Assembly (NCBI GenBank): GCA_965153455.1
Contig: OZ234495.1
Coordinates: 6,882,001 to 6,946,000, forward strand
Source: Sphagnum compactum
Lineage: Eukaryota > Bryophyta > Sphagnopsida > Sphagnales
Direction: 5' to 3'
Length of the DNA: 64,000 bases
Shown: one piece after another, positions 26,183 through 41,900 of the stretch
How the letters are laid out: every line of letters begins with the position of its first letter
Position numbering within the stretch: position 1 is the stretch's first letter
Made by a program: the position numbers and the translations under genes
Notes under the pieces: model-generated
What the model saw: the letters and a program-made list of their open reading frames with translations, nothing else
The model's database searches: none
Told to the model about the DNA's origin: nothing

Positions 26183-26386
26183 TATACCGCAGTAGAAGCA
26201 CCTAAAGGAAAATTTGGTGTGTTTTTAGTTAGTAATGGAACTAATCGTCCTTATTGTCATAAAATAAAAGCACCTGGTTTTGCTCATTTACAAGGACTCA
26301 ATTTTATGTTTAAACAACATATGCTAGCAGATGTTGTCACCATCATTGGTATTCAAAATATTATTTTTGGAGAGGTAGATAGATAG
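26183..26386 (+). pseudogene. nad7: nad7 3' fragment (NADH dehydrogenase subunit 7), mitochondrial origin
   Basis: A 67-codon frame from YTAVEAPKG to a TAG at 26384-26386. It contains [33 protein letters not shown] and the terminal GEVDR of the complex I 49-kDa subunit. The frame is open and the normal stop is present. The rest of the gene is absent upstream, so it is a 3' fragment cut at an exon start or at the insertion edge. Confidence 0.88.
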
Positions 26387-27757
26387 GATTTTACACACAT
26401 CCCAATCTTTATCAAGCTAAAAAATATATTTTTTGCAAAACTCAGAACATCGATAAATCATCTATGGTAATTCATCGACGTAGTTTGCGAAAAGGTATAT
26501 ACATAGTAATTTGCTACAAGGATGCGCACAATTTACGACTTTAAGGCTTTTTTTTCTCTCTTGTGAGTAAACAATGCAACTCTCTTCTAAAGGCAGAGCT
26601 AAAAAAAAAAATACTAATGTTTTCTTTTTTTGCACCTTTTTGGTTTATAGAGAAAAAAATCCCACAAAGGTCGTGGGGCGCAGAAAAGGAAAATATATTC
26701 ACATTTTCTCCCCTACTTTACCTTTAGCATGGTAAATAATGATAATGGGGCAGGGTGGAACGATGAAAGCGCCCACGGCCCATAAAACCATCAAGATTAT
26801 GCCATTATTATGTAATAGCATAGGAAAAGTACTAATTGTATAACGATTGCCAAAACATACATCCTTATTAAATCTTATAAGGATTAAAGGCCAGGGCATC
26901 TACTTGACATATGCAAAATTGGATTGCTTAATAAACAAATCTTATATACAGTTTTACATTACCTCATATTGATAAAAAGTCTGAAAAATGATCTAAAATA
27001 AGAATACATAAGAAGAAAGGGCTGATCATAAAAATGAAGATGCCTAAATTACACAACAAATAAATTGCTTAAAATTCTATGATTTATTTGGAGTTCAATC
27101 TAAGATTTCATCTTATTATAAGTTATAAAATTTGTTTGGATAAGGTTGACCTTAGTGAAATTATTTAAAGTCAGTCCTTATTTCTCATTTATAGAAATAC
27201 TAAATCGCAAAGTGTATGTTCTTTTAAGCAATATGTATAATTAAATTGAGGCTAAAGGGCTATTAAATCTATGATGTTTTATTGTATGATAAGCGCCAAT
27301 AGAAAAATCAATATTTATGGGACTCATGCCATGTTTCAATTTGTTTTTTTTGTTTTATGGGCCAGCTTTCAACGGACTTAACCCTAGATCATAAGTGTCC
27401 ACACAAACAAACGTAATGCACACTTAATGTGCTTAACTTTCATATGAGATCATAACACTTATGCAGTTGATTGGCAGAAAATACTTTAGTCTTATTGTGC
27501 TTGCCGTAAAACCAACCACAAGCCGAGGGCCCATTTATTAATAACATTATTATCTTACATGATATATCTTATGGCTAGGCGCAAAACGATCAATCATCTT
27601 TGATAATTGATGGCGTTGGCAGTTGAAAAAATGTACCTATGGTACATTCAATTTTTTGATGTCATTAATATTTTAAATAAAAGAAAAAGGCAAATACACA
27701 ATGATAAATAGTTGATGGAAGGGAAAAACACTAGAAATATTGACTTTTAGTTTAAAA
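26387..27757 (+). other. Unassigned part of the mitochondrial insertion
   Basis: Lies between the nad7 and rpl2 remnants and resembles plant mitochondrial spacer or intron DNA. I could not identify rps12, rps7, rps10 or a tRNA. A 17-codon piece at about 26465 (MVIHRRSLRKG) is the only protein-like word. Confidence 0.4.
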
Positions 27758-29100
27758 ATGAGGTCTGTTGAAAGAAATTCATTAAGGCGTGTTATCATTT
27801 TCCATCCAAGAGGTGGATCAAAGCGATTGCATCAAAGAATTGATCTTTAACGGAGCACTTCATCTATGGGTGTTGTAGAAAGAATCGAATATGATCGAAA
27901 TCGTTCTTCTTGGATTGCTTTAGTACATTAGATCGAAGGGGTGCTATGCTCTAGAAAGCACTTTGCACTTTCCAAAGCAAATAGTCAAAGAAAAGAAACG
28001 CTTGACCTTTTCTTGGTTGAAGATTAAAAAAATCTTTTTTTTTGGCCTCTTATTTTTGTTTTCTTCCTTGTTTGATAAAGCTTAGAGAAAAAATATGTTT
28101 TCTTCTCTACCCTTTATTCTTCAAAAGCATAAAAAAGGCTGCCACTTTAGGCCCTTTTGGTAGCTTTCTTACTCTCCCCAGGATAACTTTAGCTGGGGCA
28201 AAGCCCGCTTTCTTTGCTTTACAAAACAAATACTTCAAAGGAGATAATACGTTCTTTCAAAGTGAAAGCCAAAGATGGAAAATGAATAACATTTTTTGGG
28301 CGCAAAAAATCGAACATAAAACATTTTCTTGGCTTAAAAAGAAATATGATTTTTTTGCTACGCATAAATTTAGTTATTTATTTATTTTTAAAACCCGAAC
28401 ATAGCAAAGGTAGATCGAAGGTTGAAGCGGTCAAAGTAGATTATGTGCCTTTTACTTATATATTAGCTAATGATCAATTGGAAATTATCAAGATGGTGAT
28501 AAATTGTGATTGGTCTAAACCTTCAACCTCCTCCAACCACCATCAATCTTCCTATAATTTGATAGCCCATAAAGACCTTCAATTTTAAGACCACTTTGTT
28601 TACGTAGCAGATGAAAGCCAAGGGTCCCCTAGGGTGGAAAGCTTGTGCAAAGTACCCATGCTATTCCTTAGCTATGGGAAGACTACAATTTAGGTGAAAA
28701 TCAAAACATATTTGATTCATATTATCGAATGGTAGGAAATTGCATATCATTAGCTAATATACCTATAAGTACATGGGTACATAATATTGAATGGAATCTA
28801 GGTCAAGGCGCAAAGTTGATTCGAGCTTTAGGAACTTTTGCTCAAATAATTAAAAAATTTCAAAATACACCATAATGTATTGTGCGGTTGTTACCTTCGA
28901 GTGTTGACAAAGTCATAGATTCTCGATGCCAAGCTACTATTGGTATAGTGTCTAATTTTTGTCATGGTAAACATAAGCTTCACAAAGCAGGGCAAAGTCG
29001 ATGGTTAGGCACATGTCTTATTGTTCAAAGTGTTACTATGAATCCAATTGATCATCCCCACGGTATCACCTTAGGGAAAGCCCAGCAAAGGTGGATTTAA
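27758..29100 (+). pseudogene. rpl2: rpl2 pseudogene (mitochondrial ribosomal protein L2)
   Basis: Starts at an ATG at 27758 with FHPRGGSKRLHQRIDL, then a TAA at 27848-27850, then STSSMGVVERIEYDRNRSS. The middle region (about 28170-28400) has LTLPRITLAGAKPAFFA, typical of long plant mitochondrial L2. Then come VPFTYILANDQLE with [54 protein letters not shown] and NPIDHPHG. The span of about 448 codons is close to full length for early-plant rpl2. Several stops and frame changes show that it is not translated as one protein. Confidence 0.88.
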
Positions 29101-29131
29101 AATAATAATAAGAAAACGCAAAAATTAATTT

Positions 29132-29413
29132 ATGACACGATTTATATGGAAAGGCCCTTTTGTAGATGCTTGTTTGTTCAAGCAAAAAAAGATCAAGTGG
29201 AAAATTTGGTCACATAGATCTTGTATTTTGCCTCAATTTGTTTGTTGCTACGCATAAATTTATAATGGAAAAGGTTCTATTGGTTTAAATATTACTGAAG
29301 AAATGGTTGGTCATAAATTTGGAGAGTTTGCTTCTACATGAAAACCCTTTTCCTCTAGGAAGAGAGCTTCGCCTTTGAAGACCAAAGTAAAACTGAAAGA
29401 AAAGGTACGATAG
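29132..29413 (+). pseudogene. rps19: rps19 pseudogene (mitochondrial ribosomal protein S19)
   Basis: Full-length frame of 93 codons plus stop with [30 protein letters not shown]-type sequence and EEMVGHKFGEFAST. Only two lesions are seen: TAA at 29255-29257 where Gln is usual, and TGA at 29339-29341 where Arg is usual. Both are explained by single C-to-T changes (CAA to TAA, CGA to TGA). A second, partial copy of the 3' end follows (see the 212-bp duplication). Confidence 0.88.
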
Positions 29414-29742
29414 TAAGCTATGGTGCAAAAAGTAAATCTAATTTCAGTCAAACTCAAATTAAATCGTAATTCAAATTCAAGTTGGTTTAATGATTATTAT
29501 TATGGAAAATTATTGTATCAAGATGTAAATTTGGAGAGTTTGTTTCTACATGAAAACCCTCTTCCTCTGGGAAGAGAGCTTTGCCTTCGAAGACCAAAGT
29601 AAAACCGAAAGAAAAGGTACGATAATAAGCTATGGCGCAAAAAATAAATCCAATTTCAGTCAGACTCAAACTAAATCATAATTCAAATTCAAGTTGGTTT
29701 AACGATTATTATTATGGAAAATTATTGTATCAAGATGTAAAT
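29319..29742 (+). repeat. Diverged 212-bp tandem duplication (rps19 end plus rps3 start)
   Basis: The block starting GGAGAGTTTG at 29321 recurs at 29533. Each copy holds the last codons of rps19 and the first of rps3, so the window has two rps3 starts (ATG at 29420 and at 29632). Copies differ at several positions, so the event is not recent or the copies have decayed separately. Confidence 0.85.
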
Positions 29743-31260
29743 TTTATAAATTATTTTAGTTCAATATGTCTCTACCTACACGAAACACGTTTGGCTTTTG
29801 TCTTGGTAGCTTTATTACTCACTATTTTCCTAAAAGGACATTTATTCAGATTTTTTTTAGATTGACTTAACCAATTAAAATGTACAGGCCTTGGGGCAAT
29901 ACAATCTGTCAAGTTGATTAAGTGTATTGATGACGATACAAAAATACAACAAAAGGAAATCAAGATTTGTGAAAAACACTATGGATATCATGATCAATTA
30001 CCATCAATACACGAAATTGATCAATTACTTCAAGTCAGCAGTTGGATGGCCTCCAAACATTCTACTTTTTCAAGCTTAAGTTGGAAAGACATTTTGGAGA
30101 ATAATGATAGAAAAACCTTAGGAAAAAACTATGCATTTTCTCATATCAAGCCTTTTTGTAAAATTAACAAGGTATTTCCATAGACCATTTTTGTAATTAT
30201 ACGTGTTCCCTTGAATTATCTGCTTATGCAATTTTTTTTGTTTAAAGAACCAAATTCAATTTCATCCTATTGTTAACATAATTTCCAATTTAATGGCATA
30301 GGACGCAGCTGAAATATATACACAAGGAAAACAAAGGGAGAGGGTGACAACTTAGAGAACAAAATGTGTTTTCTTCTTTCGATTAAAATCATTTACTTGA
30401 AAAGAAAAAGCTTAACCTATATGGCCAAGACTGGGCAAGACTCTTATGTCGAAGCCTTATAGGGTTCTACTGGCTTTATTTGCCAAGCAAATGAAGTGGA
30501 CTTTGCTAGAAAAAATAAACCTAACTTTTTTCTAAACATCCAAACAACTTATTTGGTTTGGCTCTTATCTGAAAAGATTTATTTCAGGGGGACATAAATG
30601 CATAGCATAGAAGAGCTTATTATTTTGCACATGGCGCTCTCGAGCTCTGCATAGGCACTAACATCTTCACACCAAAGGGCTTTCTACTAGTTGCACAAAG
30701 AGAGCTTTTTGAAGCTTCATTTTCAAACCCATCTAAAAATAAACATGATATTACCTAGTAATTGCATAATAAAAAGTAGGAAGTTGATTTGTCAACCCTG
30801 ATCTATATTTAATTTCGGTGTTCCCTTGATTTTAAGGGATGTTGAATGGAGGAAAGTTCACTTTTCATTTAGTTATTATTATTATTGGAAAAAGATACAA
30901 TCTTTCTTATCAAATCAAACAAAGACTAATACTTCAATTAGGCCAATCAAAATAACTTATGTCTATCACAGTGGTTCTCTAATTGCTCAAGAAATATCTT
31001 GGAAACTAGAACAAAAAAACATAATTTCGACAAATTTGTAGATCTACATTTCAACAAATTAAAAAATGCCAATATGTGAAAGGGATCCATATTTGTTGTT
31101 TAGGTTGATTAAATGGTGCAAAAATAACTAAAACTGAATGCAAAAAGTATGGTGAAACATCTTTACATGTATTTTCTGATCAAATTGATTATGCAAAAGC
31201 ACAAACATATGTTCCTTATGGAATCTTAGGTGTCAAAGTGTGGGTTTCATATTTTTAACA
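29632..31260 (+). pseudogene. rps3: rps3 pseudogene (mitochondrial ribosomal protein S3)
   Basis: Begins [15 protein letters not shown] and [16 protein letters not shown]. Then come GLGAIQSVKLIKCIDDDT, EKHYGYHDQLPSI and DQLLQVSSWMA (to about 30183), a long decayed middle, and the conserved C-terminal half: FLSNQTKTNTSIRPIKITYV, SGSLIAQEISWKLEQK (30900-31010), [20 protein letters not shown] and [14 protein letters not shown] (to about 31257). Numerous stops and frame changes. A diverged 5' duplicate starts at 29420. Confidence 0.87.
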
Positions 31261-31759
31261 CGAAAAAGGGGCAAGTTGTGCTATATCCAAAACATATAAG
31301 ATTTTGTAAATATCAAAAAAACATATTTAAAGGTTGCAAAGCAGACGATACACAACTTTGCTTTGGAAAATATGGCATGAAAAGTTGTAGATTTAGTCAC
31401 TTTCATATCAAACAATTGAAGCAACGCGTCGTATTATAAGCAGAGAATTTTAAAGAAATGGTCAAATATGGGTAAATTTTTTTGCATATATTCCTATTAC
31501 TAGTAAACCCATTGAAGTTAGAATGCGAAAAGGAAAAGGAAATTTTATAGGTTGGATTGCTCGTGTGGTAGAGGGTCAAATCTTATTTGAAATGGATGGT
31601 GTGAGTTTGTCAAATGCTCAAAAAGTTGCCGCATTAGCAACACATAAACTATGTTTGTCCAATGGTTCTAATTGGTTAGTAAGTAAAAACAAGGCAAATG
31701 CGGGCCAAAAAGTGCAGAGCAAAGCAGAGAAAGTGGGCAAAGACCATGAATCTTTGTAA
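31261..31759 (+). pseudogene. rpl16: rpl16 pseudogene (mitochondrial ribosomal protein L16)
   Basis: Reads KKGQVVLYPKHIRFCKYQK, KADDTQLCFGKYGMKS, then a frame change near 31435. It continues with IPITSKPIEVRMRKGKGNF, GWIARVVEGQILFEMDGVSL and ATHKLCLS, ending at a TAA at about 31757. The usual overlap with the end of rps3 is preserved. Confidence 0.87.
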
Positions 31760-32493
31760 ACTTATGGTCTTTATCAACCTAAATATGCATAATCAGCCAG
31801 GGTAATGCTGAAATCGCATAGTCGATAAGAAATTTATTATTACAGGTATGGTCTTTGACCTCAATAGATATAGCCTTTTGGGTTATTTTTGGAAGAAGCC
31901 TGAAAAAAGAAATATATAATCATTTTTTTTGCCCTTATCTTGGTTGTAAAACAAAAAAAGGGCACAACTTACAATTTATTTGCAATGCAAATAAAGTGAT
32001 TTTAGCCTAAAGAGATGTGCAGAAGGGAAGAAAATGCATTGAAACCGAAGGCCTCAGGTCTAAAACCACTTTGTTTGTAATCTTCCAGGTTAACCATAGA
32101 AGAGATGAAATTGTGTAGCAGGATTTCTTGTCCTACATAACGTTTTTCTTGCTTTCACGCATTTTGTTAAGCTCATCAAAAAAGAAGTAAACGAAGAAAA
32201 AAATAAATCTCTTTTTTGAGCTTTCTTGTTTCAAGACAAATATAATCAAATGCATGATGCTAAGGTCAGAGACCCCCAAGTAAAAGGCTAAGGCTTCTGG
32301 GCTAAAAAAGAAATGTTGTAAAAAAAAAAAATCACTTTCTTGGAGTGCAAAGCAAATGAAGAGCTACCTACTATGTCCTGTTACACTCCTTTTTTTGTTA
32401 TGTAAAAAAGACACATAATAGCCCACTATTTCTGAAGTAGATAGTGAAGTTTATATTCGTTTTTACCCAAAATAAAAAAGACACAACCAACTT
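31760..32493 (+). other. Spacer inside the mitochondrial insertion
   Basis: About 730 bp between the rpl16 and rpl5 remnants with no recognised gene. It has an organelle-like look (A/T runs alternating with purine words), but nothing can be named. Confidence 0.4.
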
Positions 32494-33054
32494 ATGTTCA
32501 CTCCAAATAGACTTTGTTTTCAGTACGAAAATTTATTATGTCAAGATTTGTTGTTAAAACTTAATTATGCCCACATTATGGAAGTTCCTAGATTGTCTAA
32601 AATAATAGTAGTTCCAAAGGTACCCTCTAATTTAATAAGAAATGTAAAATTGGTTATGGAGATTATTTGTAGTCAAAAGTTCACACATACACAAAGCAAA
32701 AATTTGACAAGAAGGTCATTTAGATTTATTAAGTTTGTATTAAATCGATAGTCAAAGAAAAACACAGAATATGTCATTTACCTGGCACGAAGCACTCTAC
32801 AAGGTCATAGAATGTATAATTTCTTGGAAAAACTTGTTACGATAATATCTTTTTATAATTACCCAGTCTAAATACAAAGAAATTCCATTCAATTATCAAT
32901 GGCAATGTCATTGTCACGATTATTTCTAGAAATACAAAATCATTTCGAGATTTTTGAGCATATCCAAGGGTTTGATATAACTATTGTTACTTCAACCAAC
33001 ATGCAAGATGAGACTTTCATTTTGTGGAGTGGTTTTTTGCAAAAAGAGGTTTAG
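32494..33054 (+). pseudogene. rpl5: rpl5 pseudogene (mitochondrial ribosomal protein L5)
   Basis: ATG at 32494 opens an 85-codon frame with [31 protein letters not shown] and SQKFTHTQ, ending at a TAG at 32749. Homology continues out of frame through 33050 with recognisable FHSIINGN-like, FRDF and a final remnant of the [16 protein letters not shown] ending. Several frameshifts. Confidence 0.83.
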
Positions 33055-33058
33055 TCGT

Positions 33059-33349
33059 ATGTCAAATCAAATTGTACAAGATCACACACGTAGATTGCTT
33101 GTGGCTAGATATGAATTAGAGCGTATGCAATGTAAAACCATTTTTCGACATCAAAACCTTCTTAATCAAATACGTTATGAATATTTTTTTAAGTCGTTTA
33201 AGTTGCCAAGAAATAGTTCCAAAACACGAATAAGAAATTGATGTATTTTCATGGGTCACCCTCACTCCACATTTAAGTTATTTCGCGTTTCTCCCATAGT
33301 TTTTCGTGAATTAACATCATTAATAGGCATAAACAAATCATGTTGGTAG
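33059..33349 (+). pseudogene. rps14: rps14 pseudogene (mitochondrial ribosomal protein S14)
   Basis: 97-codon frame, near normal length. It starts MSNQIVQDHTRRLLVARYEL and passes through NQIRYEYFFKSFKLPRNSSK. A TGA at 33239-33241 stands where Arg is expected (CGA to TGA). It continues in frame with CIFMGHPHSTFKLFRVSP, IVFREL and the terminal LIGINKSCW before TAG at 33347-33349. A few codons are missing between REL and LIGI. Confidence 0.88.
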
Positions 33350-33360
33350 TCAATAGAATA

Positions 33361-35195
33361 AAGGTTAGCTTTGTGAGTACCAAGAGAGCACAACAAAAAA
33401 AAATCTTTTTTTTGCAGCAAGCAAAAGAGATTTTTTTTTGCTTCATACATTGTTTTTGCCTGACTTTGCCCTCAATAGACATCACTAGACTTTGTTTATC
33501 AACAAATGAATGAAAAATCACACAAACATTAGGTTCATCAATGGATGAACCTACCTATTGGTTATTTGATAATAATCACTTTGTTGCCATTTGCAAATTG
33601 GGTGCACTATAGTTACACATAAGTATTATCTTGTGCTAACATGAAGTGTCACATAATTGTTAATTAATTGTAACCATTAATGTGTTTCCACCACACCTGT
33701 AATTGCAAAGGAATTACAATGGAAATCAATAAAATTCATCATTAATTTGGGCATAGGCATGGTACAATAGGTATTTAAAAATTTCAATAATGTATAAAAA
33801 CAAAATTGTTAACTTTAGAGGTTAAAAAGCAAGATGCCTTTTTTTAAAAACATTATTTTAACTATATGAACATATGTATAATGATATGAAAATGTTTTTA
33901 AAAGCTTAAAATGTTGTGTTTAATTTTTCTCTAACTTATTTTCATTCATTTTTGGGTGTTTGCACGCTATGGTGTACACACTTTGTTAATTAAAACTACA
34001 TATAACATCAAAAGTAGCAACACATAATATTTCATCCACTTTGATTTTTAAAAAAATCACGTTAAAATGATTTGGGCCTCAAAATTAAAAGAATTCACAA
34101 GAAATATGGATATGAAATTGAATCATAATTGGGCATTTGTGTAGATGTACACTAATAATTTAATAAAGGTTTGTTAACGATAGAAAATTGTCCTATGTTA
34201 GTTAAAACACCATGGTTGTTAAGAGACGATAGTACCGTCACTAGATGGTAGTTACTATCAAATGACAAAATAATTTCAAGCGAATTATGGAGTGAAAGTG
34301 TTTTTTAACAATAGTACCATCAATATAATAAACTACCTTGATGGGACAAAATAATCAGAAGTTACTTTTGGGAGGAATTTTAATCAAAATAATATTAGTT
34401 ACTAAAAATAATATCCTAGTCTAGTTTATTTAAAAGGCCATCCTAATAAGTATTAAATTATTGGTGGTAAATATCCTATTTATCATCTTCTATTTATTAG
34501 GGAGTGAAACAATATAGATTAACTAGTTTAAGTGGATAAGGGATGGATGGATTTCCTTTAACTAAGATGTGTGGAAGGGATTAAGATAAGGAGATTTAAA
34601 AAAATAATGAAGTATAGGAGGATTTAAAGACTCAACCTTTGTGTGGTGAACACTTTTCTTAGCTTCTTTATTTACTTCTTAAGAGGAGTGAAGGATGTTA
34701 GAATATTAGAAGATTAGGAAAATAAAATCATTGGCATTAGAAGAATGCTTGTGTGTGACACTCTTGTGTGAAAAAAAAGGAAAAGAACATGGAAAAAAGT
34801 TGCATTTGTCCTTATGTAATGGAGAATGATTAAAGGTTACTAGTGTGACCCGGGTGCCTTGCCACCCATGAACACGCACCACCCCGATTTTCCCATTTTA
34901 CCTCACTTTTACAACCATTTCATGCAACATCCATCCATAGTGGTGTGTTTGTGGGTTCATTAGACAACGGTTTTTTTTTTCTTTGTTTTTCTTTTTTTGG
35001 GGTGAATTTTTCTGCCACTTTGTGACAAAAAATTAGGTATGACTCATACAAATGATTTTTGTGAAAAAAAAAGTGACAAAGTGACCACATTTTCAGGGCC
35101 AAAAAAAGAAGAAGAAATTGCCATATTTTCAGAATAGGTTCCAATAGGTCCCCAAAACAAAAATATTCGACGATAAGTGAATTAAGATATTAGTT
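33361..35195. other. AT-rich intergenic DNA, no gene seen
   Basis: The first 200 bp may still be mitochondrial spacer. The remainder is AT-rich with A and T runs and no recognised coding sequence. Confidence 0.45.
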
Positions 35196-35382
35196 GGGAT
35201 TTGGGTTTTAGGACCTCGACAGACGGACAGTTGGGATCTGGGTTTCAAGACCTCGATAGACGGACAGACGAAGATCTGGGTTTCAAGACCTCGACAGACG
35301 GACAGACGGGATCTAGGTTTCAAGACCTCGACAGACGGACAGACGGGATCTGGGTTTCAGGACCTCGACAGACAGACGGATA
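35196..35382. repeat. Minisatellite: five copies of a 37-bp unit
   Basis: Units start at 35196, 35233, 35270, 35308 and 35345. The unit runs GGGATCTGGGTTTCAAGACC followed by TCGACAGACGGACAGAC. Copies differ by one to a few bases, and the third carries one extra base. GC-rich against an AT-rich background. The period is not a multiple of three, so a coding repeat is unlikely. Confidence 0.92.
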
Positions 35383-37494
35383 GAGTGTCGGTGGTGACGA
35401 CGCGATCGATGGCTGGCGTGTGTCTCTTCGCCACCACGACCCGGTTCTGCCATAAAAAATGCCGATTTTGCCATAGAAAATGCAGAGGCCGGTTCTGTAG
35501 CAGAATTGTCGTGTCACAGACACAGACAGACTAAGCGAATTAATAGATTAAATATGGATTATAATGTTTCTTCTTAGTGTGTGTTCTACTTAGAGTGTGA
35601 TAAAGGAAAGGAGAATAACTTATATAAAGTTTATATATAAATTTTATTACTCTTATGTATTAGTTTTTATTTTCTTTTATAAAGTTAGAATATTATTTAC
35701 TCTTTATTCTAGTTTTTGAATAAAAAATGCATTCTACGACAAGACGGTAGTTGCTATTAGAAGGCCGTAGCAAGGAGGTAGACAGAAATTTGCAAGGAAG
35801 GTAACATTGCTGCAAATGGTAAGCAATGGCCACAAAGGGTTTGCAAGCATGCAGATGGTAGGTACCAACTCCAAAGGGTCTATAGGTGCTACAGACGATA
35901 AGCAACAAACATCTCCACAATACAGATACTAGATGTTGATGACTGGAAATCATATATGTTTTATACAACATTGATAATGTATCTCCTTATTGAATCTAGC
36001 AAAATACCATACTCCTATTGCTTCAACTAATTATGTGTGAAGGCACTACAGAATGAATGTGTATATGTATGATGGATATGTACCGGTGTCTGACAAGAAC
36101 ATACAATCCATCCTGGACCCAGATGCATATGTTTATCTAAGGAACTACTTCTGCATCTCTTTACCACCTTTTGACACTGCTTACATGTGTTTGCCTAGGC
36201 ATGTGTGATGTGGAGTATATACTTAACCTCTCTCTACAGCGCTACAAACACAAGATCACAATATACTGATTCATGTTGTGCCGATGCACAGTGCAACAAA
36301 ATATTTGATAAGCGTTGACCAAAATATTTGATAAAGCGTTGATATCCCTTTGTTAGACCTCCTTTTGAAGGGATTTGCAAGCAGCCAGTCAGAGATCCCC
36401 TGTTTCCGACCTCCCAACTATTGTTCTCTGGAACTCTGACATTTTGTGGCATGACACTCACAAAACACAATTTCTTTAGAGACAAACATAAAGGGATCAG
36501 GATTCCAGAGGGCTTCAGGATGGCTGTCTCCGCTATCTTGTTGGGATTTGGTGCTATTGCCAGCGATTCTGGTGGAGTGCTGATTGAAGCTTGATGCAGC
36601 CTCCACATTCCCTGAGATGACCACTCTGGATGTTGATCACATGAAGGCTCCAAAAGCAGCTTGGGATCCATCTGTGAAGAGAAATAATGGTAAAAAATAT
36701 CATCCAACAGAAGAAACAACCATCCATCTGTCACCTCGAAGCATGCAAGTGTATTTAGGCCTTCATCATACCACACTGCAAGACGAACAAGGTGTTGCAA
36801 CATGTGGCCACAACATGCACCTGCCCCTGTCCACTCTGCTACACACTTCAGTGGCTTTCTTGTGTTTAAAAGACATGAGCTCTTGACAACATGCTCATCA
36901 GAACATTGCCTAGTTCTCTGCAATTCACCTAGGGGATGAACCTACGGAGCCAAAGATATGAAAAGTATCTATGGAGTAGGGAAGTCCTCACAACCTCAGC
37001 TTGCACAAATTAGCATGCTGGCATAATATTAGTTTCTAAGACACATTACATAAGAGAATTATCCAATTAACAAAACATCTAAGAACCAAAACTAACACAT
37101 GGTTCTAATAAGCATTCTACACCTGCTGCCACGGCATCATGTGTAGTGAATTTTACACAATTGTCAACCTCATTGACACGACCTATCAGATTAGACATAC
37201 TGAAGGGGATTTCTTGCTTGAAAGTGACCATTTTACACAATTGTCAACCTCATTGACACGACCTATCAGATTAGACATACTGAAGGGGATTTCTTGCTTG
37301 AAAGTGACCATCAAACAGCAGATAACTTGAAACTGGTGATCAAGTGTCCTGGTTCTGGACAAAAACCTCATGTTCTCCATTATACATTCTCACTTTCTAC
37401 TTGTAGCATAAAGTAAAGTTTGACCAATCCTTTAGGTCTTCCAAAGCCAAGTGCAGTTTAATCTGCAGGCCCCAATGACTTGAAATTGAATCTG
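35383..37494. other. Downstream flank of the CIPK gene with a 229-codon open frame of uncertain meaning
   Basis: From about 36000 the base composition resembles the CIPK gene rather than AT-rich spacer, so part may be its 3' untranslated region. A minus-strand stretch of 229 codons without stop spans 36234-36923, but it opens with TTG (the first internal ATG comes well inside) and shows no family motif. I do not call it a gene. Confidence 0.35.
37151..37310. repeat. Exact 80-bp tandem duplication
   Basis: Copy 1 37151-37230 and copy 2 37231-37310 are identical base for base. They lie about 190 bp beyond the CIPK stop codon, probably in its 3' untranslated or flanking region. Confidence 0.95.

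Positions 37495-41900
<4,406 letters not shown>

Larger units (their letters stand above)
26161..33360 (+). other. Nuclear copy of mitochondrial DNA (NUMT), about 7.2 kb
   Basis: A colinear run of mitochondrial genes in one orientation: nad7 3' end, rpl2, rps19, rps3, rpl16, rpl5, rps14. This is the conserved ribosomal-protein cluster order of charophyte and early land plant mitochondria. All are decayed by stops and indels except the short nad7 piece. The segment sits between nuclear-type genes (chaperonin pseudogene and CIPK), which argues for nuclear insertion rather than organelle sequence. The borders given are where recognisable mitochondrial coding sequence starts and ends; the true junctions may lie a few hundred bases outside. 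Confidence 0.88.

Noticed and set aside
28042-28404. Independent 120-codon gene
   Set aside because: Its frame carries the conserved middle of mitochondrial rpl2 (LTLPRITLAGAKPAFFA); it is part of the rpl2 remnant.
36234-36923. Longest open frame in the window (229 codons, minus)
   Set aside because: Opens with TTG, shows no domain or motif, and lies just downstream of CIPK where a 3' untranslated region is likely; kept only as an uncertain note.
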